NCBI RefSeq assembly: GCF_011250565.1
Contig: NZ_JAANMS010000023.1
Span: forward strand, 1-63,333
Direction of reading: 5' to 3'
Source: Nocardioides sp. IC4_145
GTDB taxonomy: Bacteria > Actinomycetota > Actinomycetes > Propionibacteriales > Nocardioidaceae
DNA: 63,333 bases
Both the position numbers and the translations under genes were made by a program. Numbering within the stretch: the stretch's first letter is position 1; every line of letters begins with the position of its first letter. Positions 25,789 through 33,606 of the stretch are shown here, piece by piece. Under the pieces are notes generated by a model that was not told the origin of the DNA, ran no database searches, and worked only from the letters and a program-made list of their open reading frames with translations.

Positions 25789-26426
25789 GCCGCCACCTCG
25801 GCCTCGACCAGCACGGGCCCGTGCAGCGCGTGGTCGGCGCCGGTGACCAGCGCCCAGTACCGGTCGCCGTGGCTCCAGTGCCACCACTCCGTCGGGTAGT
25901 TCACGAGGCCCTCCGCCCCCAGCACCTCGGCCAGGAGGTCGCGGCGAGCGCGGGCCGCGGCCGGGATGTCGTCGGCGGCGGTGAAGCAGCGGCCCCCGCT
26001 CTGCTCGGGCGTCGCGTCGATCGGCGTGCCGAGGTCGAGCTCGACCCCGGCCGGGTCCACCGACACGTCGACCAGGGTCAGGTCGACCGCAGCGCCGGCG
26101 ACGTGCGGGGCGACGTCGAGCGGCGCGACGAAGCGGCTGGTGAGCCGTTCGAGGTCGGCCGGGCCGATGCCGGGGTGCAGCGCGCACAGCTGCGCGGCGT
26201 ACGTCTCGATGATCGCCTGCTGGTCGGCCGCGCTCCGGTGCCCCTCCAGCACGCGCAGCCGTAGGCCGGTGGGCAGCGCGGCGTCGGCGCGCACCAGCCG
26301 CTCGGCCAGGCCCGCGCGGACCACCGCGCCGGCGGGGGAGAGGTCGGCGCCGAGGCGGACCAGCGGCTCGCCCGACTCGATGACCGGCACGGCACGGACC
26401 CGCGGGTCCGCGAGGAGGATCGTCAT
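25785..26426 (-). CDS. VanX-type D-Ala-D-Ala dipeptidase
   Basis: 213 residues, zinc peptidase. The VanX catalytic set is intact: Arg64 in VLEGHRS, His108 and Asp115 in PHVAGAAVDLTLVD, and Glu180/His183 in NYPTEWWHWSHGDRYW. The H-x6-D spacing and ExxH match VanX and VanXY. It has no C-terminal carboxypeptidase (VanY) part. VanX destroys D-Ala-D-Ala so that only an altered dipeptide enters peptidoglycan. It is the first gene of the six-gene chain, so it is probably the promoter-proximal cistron. No signal peptide, so it is cytoplasmic. Homologues also serve in D-Ala-D-Ala recycling, the main alternative. Confidence 0.92.
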   Translation of the reverse strand: MTILLADPRVRAVPVIESGEPLVRLGADLSPAGAVVRAGLAERLVRADAALPTGLRLRVLEGHRSAADQQAIIETYAAQLCALHPGIGPADLERLTSRFVAPLDVAPHVAGAAVDLTLVDVSVDPAGVELDLGTPIDATPEQSGGRCFTAADDIPAAARARRDLLAEVLGAEGLVNYPTEWWHWSHGDRYWALVTGADHALHGPVLVEAEVAA

Positions 26427-26516
26427 GACGGCAACGCTGCCGCCCGACGACCCTCCTCCGCGTCCACCTGAGGTGCCGGACCGCTGTCCTCGAGGAGGAG
26501 ACCGGGTCCTGCTCCG

Positions 26517-26564
26517 GGCTGTGCCTACTTCAGGCTGGGCCTACTCCAGGCTGTGCCTACTCCA
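26517..26564. repeat. three tandem 16-bp units over the 3' end of the hydroxylase gene
   Basis: Units GGCTGTGCCTACTTCA, GGCTGGGCCTACTCCA and GGCTGTGCCTACTCCA start at 26517, 26533 and 26549. On the minus strand each carries GAGTAG or AAGTAG, and the first-read copy supplies the stop codon of the large subunit. The region from 26427 to 26516, upstream of the van-like operon, shows no convincing promoter. Confidence 0.8.
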
Positions 26565-28674
26565 GGAACCGGTCGGCGGTGAGCGGCAGGTCCCGGACCC
26601 GCACACCGGTGGCGTGGTACGTCGCGTTGGCGACCGCCGCCGCGGTGCCGACGATGCCGATCTCGCCGATGCCGCGCGAGCCCATCGGCGTCGACAGCTC
26701 GTCGACGTCGTCGAGCCACCCGGCCTCGAGCTGCTGGACGTCCGCGTGCGCCGCGACATGGTACGTCGCCAGGTCCTGGGTCACGACGTGCCCGGTCCGC
26801 GGGTCGCGCCAGCCCTCCTCGTGCAGCGCCGCCGACAGGCCCATGACCAGGCCGCCGAGCAGCTGGGAGCGGGCGGTCCGCGGGTTGACGACGCGGCCGA
26901 CCGAGTAGACGCCGAGCAGGCGCGGCACGCGCACCTCACCGGTGTAGCGGTGCACCCGCGCCTCGCAGAAGACCGCGCCGAAGGAGTGCAGCGCGTGGCC
27001 GTCCATGTCGGCGTACTGCCCGGACGCGGCGGTCGTCTCCACCCCCGGGTCGGGGTGCTCGCCGTGGTCGGCGCGGAACTGCTGGGCGGCCGCGACGATC
27101 GCCGTGCCCCACGAGGTGGTGCCCGACGAGCCGCCGGCGACCGAGCCGAACGGCAGGTCGCTGTCGGCCATGTCGAGGTCGATCGCCTCGGGCGGGCAGC
27201 CGAGTGCGTCCGCGGCGATCTGGGTGAGCACCGTGCGGGCGCCGGTGCCGATGTCGGTGGCGGCGATGGCGACGGCGTACCGACCACCGTCCAGCGACCG
27301 GATGCGGGCGACGTTGCCGGGCATCCATAGCATCGGGTACGTCGACGCGGCCACACCCGTGCCGACCCACCACTCGCCGTCCACGGTCGCCCGCGCCTCG
27401 GTCGGGCGGTCGGCCCACCCGAACCGCTCGGCGCCGCGGCGCAGGCACTCGACCAGCCGTCGGTTGCCCCACGGGTTGCCGGTGTCGGGGTCGACGTCGG
27501 GCTCGTTGCGCACGCGCAGCTCGACCGGGTCGAGGCCGGCGTGGAGCGCGAGCTCGTCGACCGCGACCTCCTGGGCGTACATCCCCGGCATCTCGCCGGG
27601 CGCGCGCATCCACGACGGCACCGGGACGTCGAGCTCGGCGACCCGGTGGGTCGTCGCGCGGTGCGGGGCGGCGTACATGACCCGGGCCGGGACCGCCGCC
27701 TGCTCGGCGAACTCCTTGACCCGCGAGGACTGCGTGACAGCGTCGTCGCGCAGCGCCTCGAGCCGGCCGTCGGGGTGGGCGCCGAGCCGCACGTGGGACC
27801 GCGTCGGCGGGCGGTAGCCGGTCAGCGCGAACATCTGCTGCCGCGTCACGGCCAGCCGCACCGGCTGCCCCGGCACAGTCATCGCGGCCAGCGCGACGGC
27901 CATCTCGGGCGCGTGGGGGAGCCCCTTGGAGCCGAAGCCGCCGCCGACGTACGGCGCCAGCACCCGCACCTGCTCCTCCTCCAGGCCGAGCATCGGCGCG
28001 AGGGTGCCGCGCACCGGGCGCGGACCCTGGGTGGAGTCGTGCAGGGTGAGCTGCTCGCCGTCCCACAGCGCGGTCGCGGCGTGCGGCTCCATGGGGTTGT
28101 TGTGCTCGTGCGGGGTCGTGTACGTCGCGTCGACGGTGACCAGGGCGCGGGCCAGCGCCTCGTCGGGCTCGCCGTCGAGCGTGTCGGTCTCGGAGCCGCC
28201 GTTGACCTGCTCGGGTGCGTAGGTCGGCGAGTCCTCCTCGAAGATCGATGCGTGCGGCTCGGCCTCCTGCTCCACGTGCACCAGGGCGGCGCCCTCGCGC
28301 GCGGACTCCGACGTCTCGGCGAGCACCACGGCGACGATCTGCCCGCGGAAGGCGATCGCGTCGGCCTGGAGGATCGCGAGCTCGGCGTCGCTGGTGTCGG
28401 CCAGGCGCGGCGCGCTGGTGTGGTCGAGCACCGACACGACGCCCGGGTGGGCGAGCGCGGCAGTCGCGTCGACGGCGGCCACGCGGCCGCGGGCGACGGT
28501 CGAGGTGACCAGCCAGGCGTGGAGCGGCGGCTCGCCGGCCGGTCCGGTGACCGGGTGCTCGACGGCGTACGTCGCGTCGCCGGTGACCTTCTCGACGCCG
28601 TCACGGCGCAGCAGGCTGGTGCCGATCGAGGCGGTCGAGCGGAGCGGGTCGGGGGTGACCTCGTTGGCGGTCAT
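26557..28674 (-). CDS. molybdenum hydroxylase large subunit (PaoC/XdhA-type)
   Basis: 705 residues, the molybdopterin-binding subunit of an aldehyde/xanthine dehydrogenase-type enzyme. Landmarks: DATYAVEHPVTGPAGEPPLHAWLVTST at the N-terminus, HEHNNPMEPHAATALWDGEQLTLHDSTQG, YVGGGFGSKG (molybdopterin loop) near 265, RAPGEMPGMYAQEVAVDELA, ATDIGTGARTVLTQIAADALG, and the C-terminal MGSRGIGEIGIVGTAAAVANA with the catalytic Glu in GIGE. The size fits the three-subunit periplasmic/cytosolic PaoABC class. It overlaps the FAD-subunit gene by ATGA. The substrate is unknown. No molybdenum-cofactor maturation gene is in the cluster. Confidence 0.92.
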   Translation of the reverse strand: MTANEVTPDPLRSTASIGTSLLRRDGVEKVTGDATYAVEHPVTGPAGEPPLHAWLVTSTVARGRVAAVDATAALAHPGVVSVLDHTSAPRLADTSDAELAILQADAIAFRGQIVAVVLAETSESAREGAALVHVEQEAEPHASIFEEDSPTYAPEQVNGGSETDTLDGEPDEALARALVTVDATYTTPHEHNNPMEPHAATALWDGEQLTLHDSTQGPRPVRGTLAPMLGLEEEQVRVLAPYVGGGFGSKGLPHAPEMAVALAAMTVPGQPVRLAVTRQQMFALTGYRPPTRSHVRLGAHPDGRLEALRDDAVTQSSRVKEFAEQAAVPARVMYAAPHRATTHRVAELDVPVPSWMRAPGEMPGMYAQEVAVDELALHAGLDPVELRVRNEPDVDPDTGNPWGNRRLVECLRRGAERFGWADRPTEARATVDGEWWVGTGVAASTYPMLWMPGNVARIRSLDGGRYAVAIAATDIGTGARTVLTQIAADALGCPPEAIDLDMADSDLPFGSVAGGSSGTTSWGTAIVAAAQQFRADHGEHPDPGVETTAASGQYADMDGHALHSFGAVFCEARVHRYTGEVRVPRLLGVYSVGRVVNPRTARSQLLGGLVMGLSAALHEEGWRDPRTGHVVTQDLATYHVAAHADVQQLEAGWLDDVDELSTPMGSRGIGEIGIVGTAAAVANATYHATGVRVRDLPLTADRFLE

Positions 28675-29666
28675 CGGGTCGCTCCTTCCGCGAGGCCGGT
28701 CAGGGTGAGGGCGGTGAGGTTGCGGACCATCGGCACCTTGTACGCCGTCTGCTCGTCGGTCACCGCGGCCGCGAGCTCGGCCTCGGCCGCCGCGCGCACG
28801 GCCTCCTCGCTGACGAACCGCCCCCGCAGCTCCGCCTCGGCCACCTCCGCCCGCCACGGCTTGTGCGCCACGCCGCCCCAGGCGATCCGCACGTCGCTCA
28901 CCCGCCCGTCGTCGTCGAGCTCGAGGCCGGCCGCGACGGAGACGAGGGCGAAGGCGTACGACGCCCGGTCGCGCGCCTTGCGGTACGTCGACCGCCGTGC
29001 CGCCGCGCTCGCCGGCAGCTCGACCGCCGTCACCAGCTCGCCGTGCGCCAGCGTCGTGTCCTGCTCGGGCCGGTCGCCCGGCAGCCGGTGGAAGTCGCTC
29101 ATCGGTACTCGCCGCTCGCCGTCCGGGCCGAGCACGACCACGGTCGCGTCGACGGCGGCCAGCGCGACCGCGAGGTCCGAGGGGTGCGTGGTCACGCAGG
29201 CCTCGCTGGCGCCGAGCACGGCGTTGTAGCGGCCGTAGCCGCCGATGGCGCTGCAGCCGGTGCCGGGCTCGCGCTTGTTGCACGGCGTGGTGACGTCCTG
29301 GAAGTACACGCACCGTGTCCGCTGCAGCAGGTTGCCGCCGGTCGTCGCCTGGTTGCGGATCTGGCCGCTCGCCCCGGCGAGCAGTGCTCGGGCGACGACG
29401 GGCCAGCCGCGGCGTACCGCCCGGTGCGCGGCGAGGTCGCTGTTGCGGACGTTCGTGCCGATCCGCAGGCCGCCGTCGGGCAGCTCGCTCACCTCGTCGA
29501 GCGGCAGCCGGCTGACGTCGACGAGCGTCGTGGGGGAGGTGACCCCCAGCTTGAGGTGGTCGACGAGGTTGGTGCCGCCGCCGAGGAACCGCGCGTCCGG
29601 GTCGGCCGCGACCAGCGCCACCGCGGAGGCGGCGTCGTCGGCCCGGTGGTAGGTCAGCTCCTTCAC
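28671..29666 (-). CDS. molybdenum hydroxylase FAD-binding subunit (PaoB-type)
   Basis: 331 residues. FAD-binding motifs FLGGGTNLVDHLKLG (near 27) and GGNLLQRTRCVYFQD are present. Cysteines in RTRCVYFQDVTTPCNKREPG plus TGCSA form the extra cluster-binding loop typical of PaoB/YagS, a 4Fe-4S site absent from ordinary XdhB. The C-terminal CO-dehydrogenase flavoprotein domain follows (KARDRASYAFALVSVAAGL). The GTG at 29666 overlaps the stop of the 2Fe-2S gene, and its stop overlaps the large-subunit ATG, making a tight three-gene operon. Confidence 0.92.
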   Translation of the reverse strand: MKELTYHRADDAASAVALVAADPDARFLGGGTNLVDHLKLGVTSPTTLVDVSRLPLDEVSELPDGGLRIGTNVRNSDLAAHRAVRRGWPVVARALLAGASGQIRNQATTGGNLLQRTRCVYFQDVTTPCNKREPGTGCSAIGGYGRYNAVLGASEACVTTHPSDLAVALAAVDATVVVLGPDGERRVPMSDFHRLPGDRPEQDTTLAHGELVTAVELPASAAARRSTYRKARDRASYAFALVSVAAGLELDDDGRVSDVRIAWGGVAHKPWRAEVAEAELRGRFVSEEAVRAAAEAELAAAVTDEQTAYKVPMVRNLTALTLTGLAEGATR

Positions 29667-30205
29667 GCGGCACCGCCCCCGCTGCCGCTGCCACTGCCCG
29701 CGGCCGCGGCCTGCTTGACGGCTCCGAGGATGCCGACGTACGCCCCGCAGCGGCACAGGTTGCCGCTCATCCGCTCCCGGATCTCGTCGTCGGTGAGCTC
29801 CGGGTCGGCCTCGAGGTCGTCGCTCACGTGGCTGACGTGGCCCTGCTCGATCTCGTCGAGCACACCGACCGCTGAGCACACCTGGCCGGGCGTGCAGTAG
29901 CCGCACTGGTAGCCGTCCTGGTCGAGGAACGCCTGCTGCACCGGGTGCAGCCCACCGCCGCTGCCTCGCAGCCCGCCCGCGGTGGTCACCTCCGCGCCGT
30001 CGTTGGCCACCGCCAGCGACAGGCACGTCAGGTGCCGGCGCCCGTCGAGCAGCACCGTGCACGACCCGCACTGCCCGTGGTCGCACCCCTTCTTCGGGTT
30101 CGTCACCCCCAGCCGCTCGCGCAGCGCGTCGAGCAGCGTCGTCCGGGTGTCGACCGTGACGGTGCGCTGCACCCCGTCCACGGTGAGGCTGATCTCCGCA
30201 TCCAT
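29663..30205 (-). CDS. molybdenum hydroxylase 2Fe-2S subunit (PaoA-type)
   Basis: 180 residues. The plant-ferredoxin cluster is in KKGCDHGQCGSCTVLLDGRRHLTC (about 39-62) and the second, helical cluster in QCGYCTPGQVCSA and MSGNLCRCGAYVGI. It passes electrons from the molybdenum site to FAD. No Tat signal precedes the domain, unlike E. coli PaoA, so the complex is probably cytoplasmic. The C-terminus is a low-complexity GSGSGSGGG tail not found in the family core. First gene of the operon; upstream lies a 120-bp gap containing a hairpin repeat. Confidence 0.92.
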   Translation of the reverse strand: MDAEISLTVDGVQRTVTVDTRTTLLDALRERLGVTNPKKGCDHGQCGSCTVLLDGRRHLTCLSLAVANDGAEVTTAGGLRGSGGGLHPVQQAFLDQDGYQCGYCTPGQVCSAVGVLDEIEQGHVSHVSDDLEADPELTDDEIRERMSGNLCRCGAYVGILGAVKQAAAAGSGSGSGGGAA

Positions 30206-30279
30206 GGCGACGCGGTACCCATGCCCGCCGATCCGCCCCGCCCCGTCGGTGGTCGACCAGCGAGCCCCGGCGCCATCCG

Positions 30280-30318
30280 GCTGGTTGAGGAGCGCGCGCT
30301 GGCGCGCGTCTCGAAACC
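30280..30318. repeat. hairpin repeat of the GGTTGAG...CTCGAAACC type
   Basis: CTGGTTGAGGA, a GCGCGC-gctg-GCGCGC hairpin, then GTCTCGAAACC. It lies between the 3' end of the HNH gene and the hydroxylase operon start, so it may terminate the HNH transcript. Same family as 11344-11505, 31682-32034 and 42358-42653. Confidence 0.7.
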
Positions 30319-30325
30319 TGCCGGT

Positions 30326-31603
30326 CTACGTCCGCATGTGGAAGCTGACCTGGTTGTCGGGGTGGATGGTCGTCTCGAACCGTGGGTCGTGGATGCGGGC
30401 GTGGTGCCGCGGGCAGAGCAGGCGTGCGTTCTTCATGTCGGTCTTGCCGCCGTGGAGCCAGCTGTCGTCGTGGTGGGCGTGGCAGAGGTGAGCGGGCCAG
30501 TCGCAGCCGACGGCGGTGCAGACCCGTTGGGTGATCGCGAGCCCGCGGCGTTGGGCTCCGGAGAACAGACGGGCGGTGCGACCGAGGTCGAGCAGCTCGG
30601 ACCTCGAGCCCAGGACGGCGGGGATGAGTCCGGCCTCGCACGCCATTCGGCGGGCCAGTGAGGCCGAGATCGGTTGTCCGTCCTCGAGTGTCGCGCGGCC
30701 GGTGTCGCTCTTCAGGCTGGTGTAGTCGATCAGGACGACGATCGAGGCGTTCAACCCGCCGAGCCGTGAGAGCTTGTCGGTCGGGAGTCGTTCGAGGAGC
30801 TCGCAGAACGCGTCGCCCATCCGCTCCGGTGACGGCCGCCGCTCGACGACCTCCGGTGCGTCCTCGTCGGCCTTCTTGCTGGCTTGGTGCTTGGGGGCGG
30901 CGAACGCGAGCAGCATCTTCTTGAGCATCTCGCCGTGCAGGGTCGGGATGGAGAACTTTCCGCGGTAGCTGCCCTTCCCGTCGGGGCACATCGTCAGCCA
31001 GGCGTTGGCGCGGGCCTCCCGCTCCTCGCGCTCCAGCGCACGGGCGTCGCGCTCCTCGCCGATCTCGGGTGCGACCACGGTGAGGACGTGCTTGGCGAGC
31101 ATGGCAAGCGCCTTCGGGTCGAGGTCGAGCGCCTCGCGCAGCAGGTGCTTCTCAGCCCGCTCGGGGATGGACGGGTCGAGCAGGTCGTCCGGCAGCCGGT
31201 CGACGCAGTCGGTGATCACCTTCGCGTGGTCGACGCTGATCGCACCCTCGGCCAGAGCCGCCGAGGTCGGTGCGTGCCGGTCGAGCGATGCGGCCAGCCG
31301 CATCCGTCGCTTCGCCGCGGGTCGGTCCTGCTTGGTCTCGTGGCCCCACCAGGACGCGGTGTCGGTGGCGCCGACCTCGTCGCCCGCGGCCCGTCGGTCG
31401 GCCTCGGCGGCCAAGCGCAGCTCGAGCGCCTCGACCTGCGCGCGCAGCCGGGTGGCTTCGAGCAGGGCGGTCGAGACCTCGTCGTCGGACATCTGCCAGA
31501 ACGGAGCGCTGCATGCCGAGCGGGCCTTCTTGCGGGACTTCGCGACCGCGCGGCACACCGGGTGCACGCTGTGTCGGGAGTCCTTGGCCATGGGTCTACT
31601 CAA
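30326..31603 (-). CDS. DUF222 / HNH endonuclease domain protein
   Basis: 425 residues. A helical DUF222 region (about 40-290) rich in Ala, Glu and Arg precedes a C-terminal HNH motif: CHAHHDDSWLHGGKTDMKN with paired His, then ARLLCPRHHARIHDPRF with the metal Cys/His. This architecture is common, often in many copies, in actinobacteria such as Nocardioides and Mycobacterium; the function is not established. An in-frame later start is possible because the first 15 residues are poorly conserved in composition. It is bounded by hairpin repeats on both sides, consistent with a repeatedly inserted or duplicated locus (inference). Confidence 0.85.
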   Translation of the reverse strand: MSRPMAKDSRHSVHPVCRAVAKSRKKARSACSAPFWQMSDDEVSTALLEATRLRAQVEALELRLAAEADRRAAGDEVGATDTASWWGHETKQDRPAAKRRMRLAASLDRHAPTSAALAEGAISVDHAKVITDCVDRLPDDLLDPSIPERAEKHLLREALDLDPKALAMLAKHVLTVVAPEIGEERDARALEREEREARANAWLTMCPDGKGSYRGKFSIPTLHGEMLKKMLLAFAAPKHQASKKADEDAPEVVERRPSPERMGDAFCELLERLPTDKLSRLGGLNASIVVLIDYTSLKSDTGRATLEDGQPISASLARRMACEAGLIPAVLGSRSELLDLGRTARLFSGAQRRGLAITQRVCTAVGCDWPAHLCHAHHDDSWLHGGKTDMKNARLLCPRHHARIHDPRFETTIHPDNQVSFHMRT

Positions 31604-31681
31604 GCAGCGACCACCGACAGTGACGGGCCTGTTCTCCCAGGTCAGACCACTATTCGGACAGCAATCTGAGGAGGTCCTTGG

Positions 31682-32034
31682 CGGGTTTCGAGACGGGCCT
31701 GGCGGCCCTCCTCAACCAGCCGAGATGAGCCAGCCGCGAGCCGGGAAGCAGCCGCGACCCACGGCGTACCTCTCCTCATCCCTGCCCCCGCCGCGACCAC
31801 TCAGGGACCGGAGGCCGGAGGTCGGTTGGCAGGGGTCTCGCCGACGCTTGCCAGGGCTCGCTGCTCGAGCAGCGGGGCGGTGGGTTTTGAGACGGGCCTG
31901 GCGGCCCTCCTCAACCAGCCGAGACGAGCCGGCCGTGAGCCAGGAGACCGCCGTGAGCGACGGCGTACCTCTCCTCATCCCTGCCTCCACCGCGACCACC
32001 CACGGCCCGCAGGCCGTAGCTCGACTGCCGGGGG
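31682..32034. repeat. duplicated ~150-bp non-coding repeat
   Basis: Two direct, clearly related copies at about 31682-31831 and 31879-32034. Each starts GGGTTT(C/T)GAGACGGGCC, continues TGGCGGCCCTCCTCAACCAG, and later has CGGCGTACCTCTCCTCATCC. The first part is an inverted hairpin repeat of the GGTTGAG type (GGCCC/GGGCC stem). The 431-bp stretch from 31604 to 32034 contains no gene that I can support; open frames across it are compositional shadows. Confidence 0.8.
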
Positions 32035-32442
32035 TCAGCGGCGGCGCCACTCGATGGCGGGGCAGGTGTCCATGACCATGGGGACGCCGGCGGCGGAAGT
32101 GCGCTCGAAGGCGGCCTCGTCGACGACGCCGAGCTGGAACCACACCGCCTTCGCGCCGACGGCGACGGCCTGGTCGGCGAACTCGCCGGCGGCCTCGGAG
32201 CGGCGGAAGACGTCGACGACGTCGATGGGGAACGGCACGTCCGCGAGCGTCGCGTAGCCCTGCTCGCCGAGCACGGTCTCCGCCGACGGGTGGACGGGGA
32301 CGATGCGCTTGCCGCGCTGCTGGAGCAGCTGCGCGATCTGGTACGCCGTGCGGCCCGGGTCGCCGGAGAGGCCCACCACCGCCCACGTCTCGCAGTCGTC
32401 GAGCATGAACCGGACGGCCTCGGGATCCTGCCAGCTGGTCAT
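32035..32442 (-). CDS. CoA-binding (YccU-like) protein
   Basis: 135 residues, a single Rossmann CoA-binding domain: DCETWAVVGLSGDPGRTAYQIAQLLQQRGKRIVPVHP, then YATLADVPFPIDVVDVFRRS and AKAVWFQLGVVDEAA. It ends VMDTCPAIEWRRR, the conserved DxCPAIE end of the family (usually DRCPKIE). The start ATG at 32442 is used; a longer frame upstream has no family similarity. Widespread and of unknown cellular function. Single-gene unit; its 3' end abuts the duplicated repeat. Confidence 0.9.
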   Translation of the reverse strand: MTSWQDPEAVRFMLDDCETWAVVGLSGDPGRTAYQIAQLLQQRGKRIVPVHPSAETVLGEQGYATLADVPFPIDVVDVFRRSEAAGEFADQAVAVGAKAVWFQLGVVDEAAFERTSAAGVPMVMDTCPAIEWRRR

Positions 32443-32575
32443 GGCCCCAGTGAACCACCGGACCCTGACCGACCGGTTGCCCGAATCCGCTGCGATCCGG
32501 TCACAGCCGCCCTACGTTTCTCGGTGGCCGCTGCAGGGAGGCAGCGCCGTCTGCTTCTGGGAGGGAGCTCTACAC

Positions 32576-33460
32576 ATGACGACTTCTGCTGTCACCAAGC
32601 GCCTGGCCGCCACCGGCCTCGCGACCGTCCTGACCACCGGTGCGCTCGTCGCCGGCGGTGCCGCCTCGGCCGGTGCCGCGACGCCGGCCTCGGCCAAGGC
32701 GATCGGCGGCGGCGCGACGTTCAGCTGCACGCTGCCGATCGTCGGTGCGATCGACGTGCCGCTGTCGCTGTCGGGCGCCGACCTGCCGACGGACCTGCTG
32801 GCCGACTTCGAGGTCCCGGCTGGTCTGCCGATCGTCGGTGACCTCCAGGTGAGCGGCCTGCTCGGCCTGCTCAACCTGATCCCGGGCGTCAACCAGCTCG
32901 GCGCGAACCTGCCCGGCTTCGACCTGCTGCTCGGCAACCTGCCGCTGCCGCTGGACAACCTCGCCGCGCCGCTGGGTGGGCTGTCCGACGTCGCGGGCCT
33001 CGCCGGTTCGCTGGGCAGCTTCAAGACCCCGGCGAAGGCCGGCGTGTACGACGTCAAGCTGCCGAGCGCGTTCAGCATGTCGCCGCTGGCGAACCTGCCG
33101 CTGCCCATCGACCTGCTCCCGTGCGAGATCAAGGACGGCCAGAACGCGGTCGTCGGCACGGTCAAGGTCAACAAGCAGAGCGCCGCCATGGCCGCGAAGG
33201 CGAAGAAGGCCACGATCAAGAAGGGCAAGCCCGCCAAGGTCGCCACCGCGGTCGTCCGCCAGGACGGCAAGGCCGCCACCGGCAAGGTCGTCGCCCTCGT
33301 CGGCGGCAAGCAGGTCGCGAGCAAGCAGCTCCAGGGCGGCCGCGCGACCCTCGCCGTCAAGAAGCTCGGCAAGGGCACCAAGAAGATCGTCGTGAAGTAC
33401 CTCGGCAACGCCTCCACGAAGACGGCCAAGAAGACCGTCAAGGTCACCGTCAAGAAGTGA
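32576..33460 (+). CDS. secreted protein with a C-terminal Lys-rich Ig-like domain
   Basis: 294 residues; ATG 32576 with GGGAGGGAG upstream. A signal peptide (KRLAATGLATVLTTGALVAGG, cleavage near ASAGA|A) leads to a middle region rich in Leu/Pro with repeated NLPLP/GLPIV motifs and two Cys (FSCTLP, LLPCEI). Residues about 205-294 form a Big_3-like Ig domain (KKATIKKGKPAKVATAVVRQ ... KTVKVTVKK) that is strongly Lys-rich and basic. A cell-surface or adhesion role is plausible but unproven. A strong terminator hairpin follows its stop. Confidence 0.75.
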   Translation: MTTSAVTKRLAATGLATVLTTGALVAGGAASAGAATPASAKAIGGGATFSCTLPIVGAIDVPLSLSGADLPTDLLADFEVPAGLPIVGDLQVSGLLGLLNLIPGVNQLGANLPGFDLLLGNLPLPLDNLAAPLGGLSDVAGLAGSLGSFKTPAKAGVYDVKLPSAFSMSPLANLPLPIDLLPCEIKDGQNAVVGTVKVNKQSAAMAAKAKKATIKKGKPAKVATAVVRQDGKAATGKVVALVGGKQVASKQLQGGRATLAVKKLGKGTKKIVVKYLGNASTKTAKKTVKVTVKK

Positions 33461-33492
33461 CGCACCGCCGCCCGCGAGGGCGGTCGGGACGG

Positions 33493-33530
33493 GCGCCCGG
33501 TCGGTCGAGGACACTCGACCGGCCGGGCGC
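33493..33530 (+). terminator. strong hairpin terminator after the secreted-protein gene
   Basis: A 17-bp stem, GCGCCCGGTCGGTCGAG paired with CTCGACCGGCCGGGCGC (one G-U), and a GACA loop, 33 bases after the TGA. No T-tract. Confidence 0.8.
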
Positions 33531-33571
33531 TCGCACGTCGCCCGGACGTGCCCCTGGCCACGGCGTGCGGC

Positions 33572-33597
33572 GATTCACCCCAGCGGGTGGTGGGTAC
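33572..33597 (+). promoter_or_regulatory. candidate SigB/SigF-type promoter of dps
   Basis: GATT, a 16-base spacer, then GGGTAC (33592-33597), ten bases before the dps ATG. It fits the GTTT-N16-GGGTAT stress-sigma pattern with one -35 and one -10 mismatch. It shares 13 identical bases with the site before the MFS gene at 6261. Confidence 0.45.
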
Positions 33598-33606
33598 CTG
33601 CGCGCC

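Noticed and set aside
26427..26516. A VanR-type promoter directly before the vanX-like gene
   Set aside because: No clear -10/-35 or dyad was found; the GGAGGAGG there is too far from the ATG to be its ribosome binding site.
30326..31603. HNH protein as part of a prophage or intein
   Set aside because: No phage genes, splicing motifs or attachment repeats are present; the DUF222-HNH layout is a common chromosomal actinobacterial family.
31712..32458. Longer minus-strand frame overlapping the CoA-binding protein in another register
   Set aside because: It reads through both repeat copies, has Arg/Gly-rich composition and no homology, whereas the CoA-binding frame has a clear family motif.
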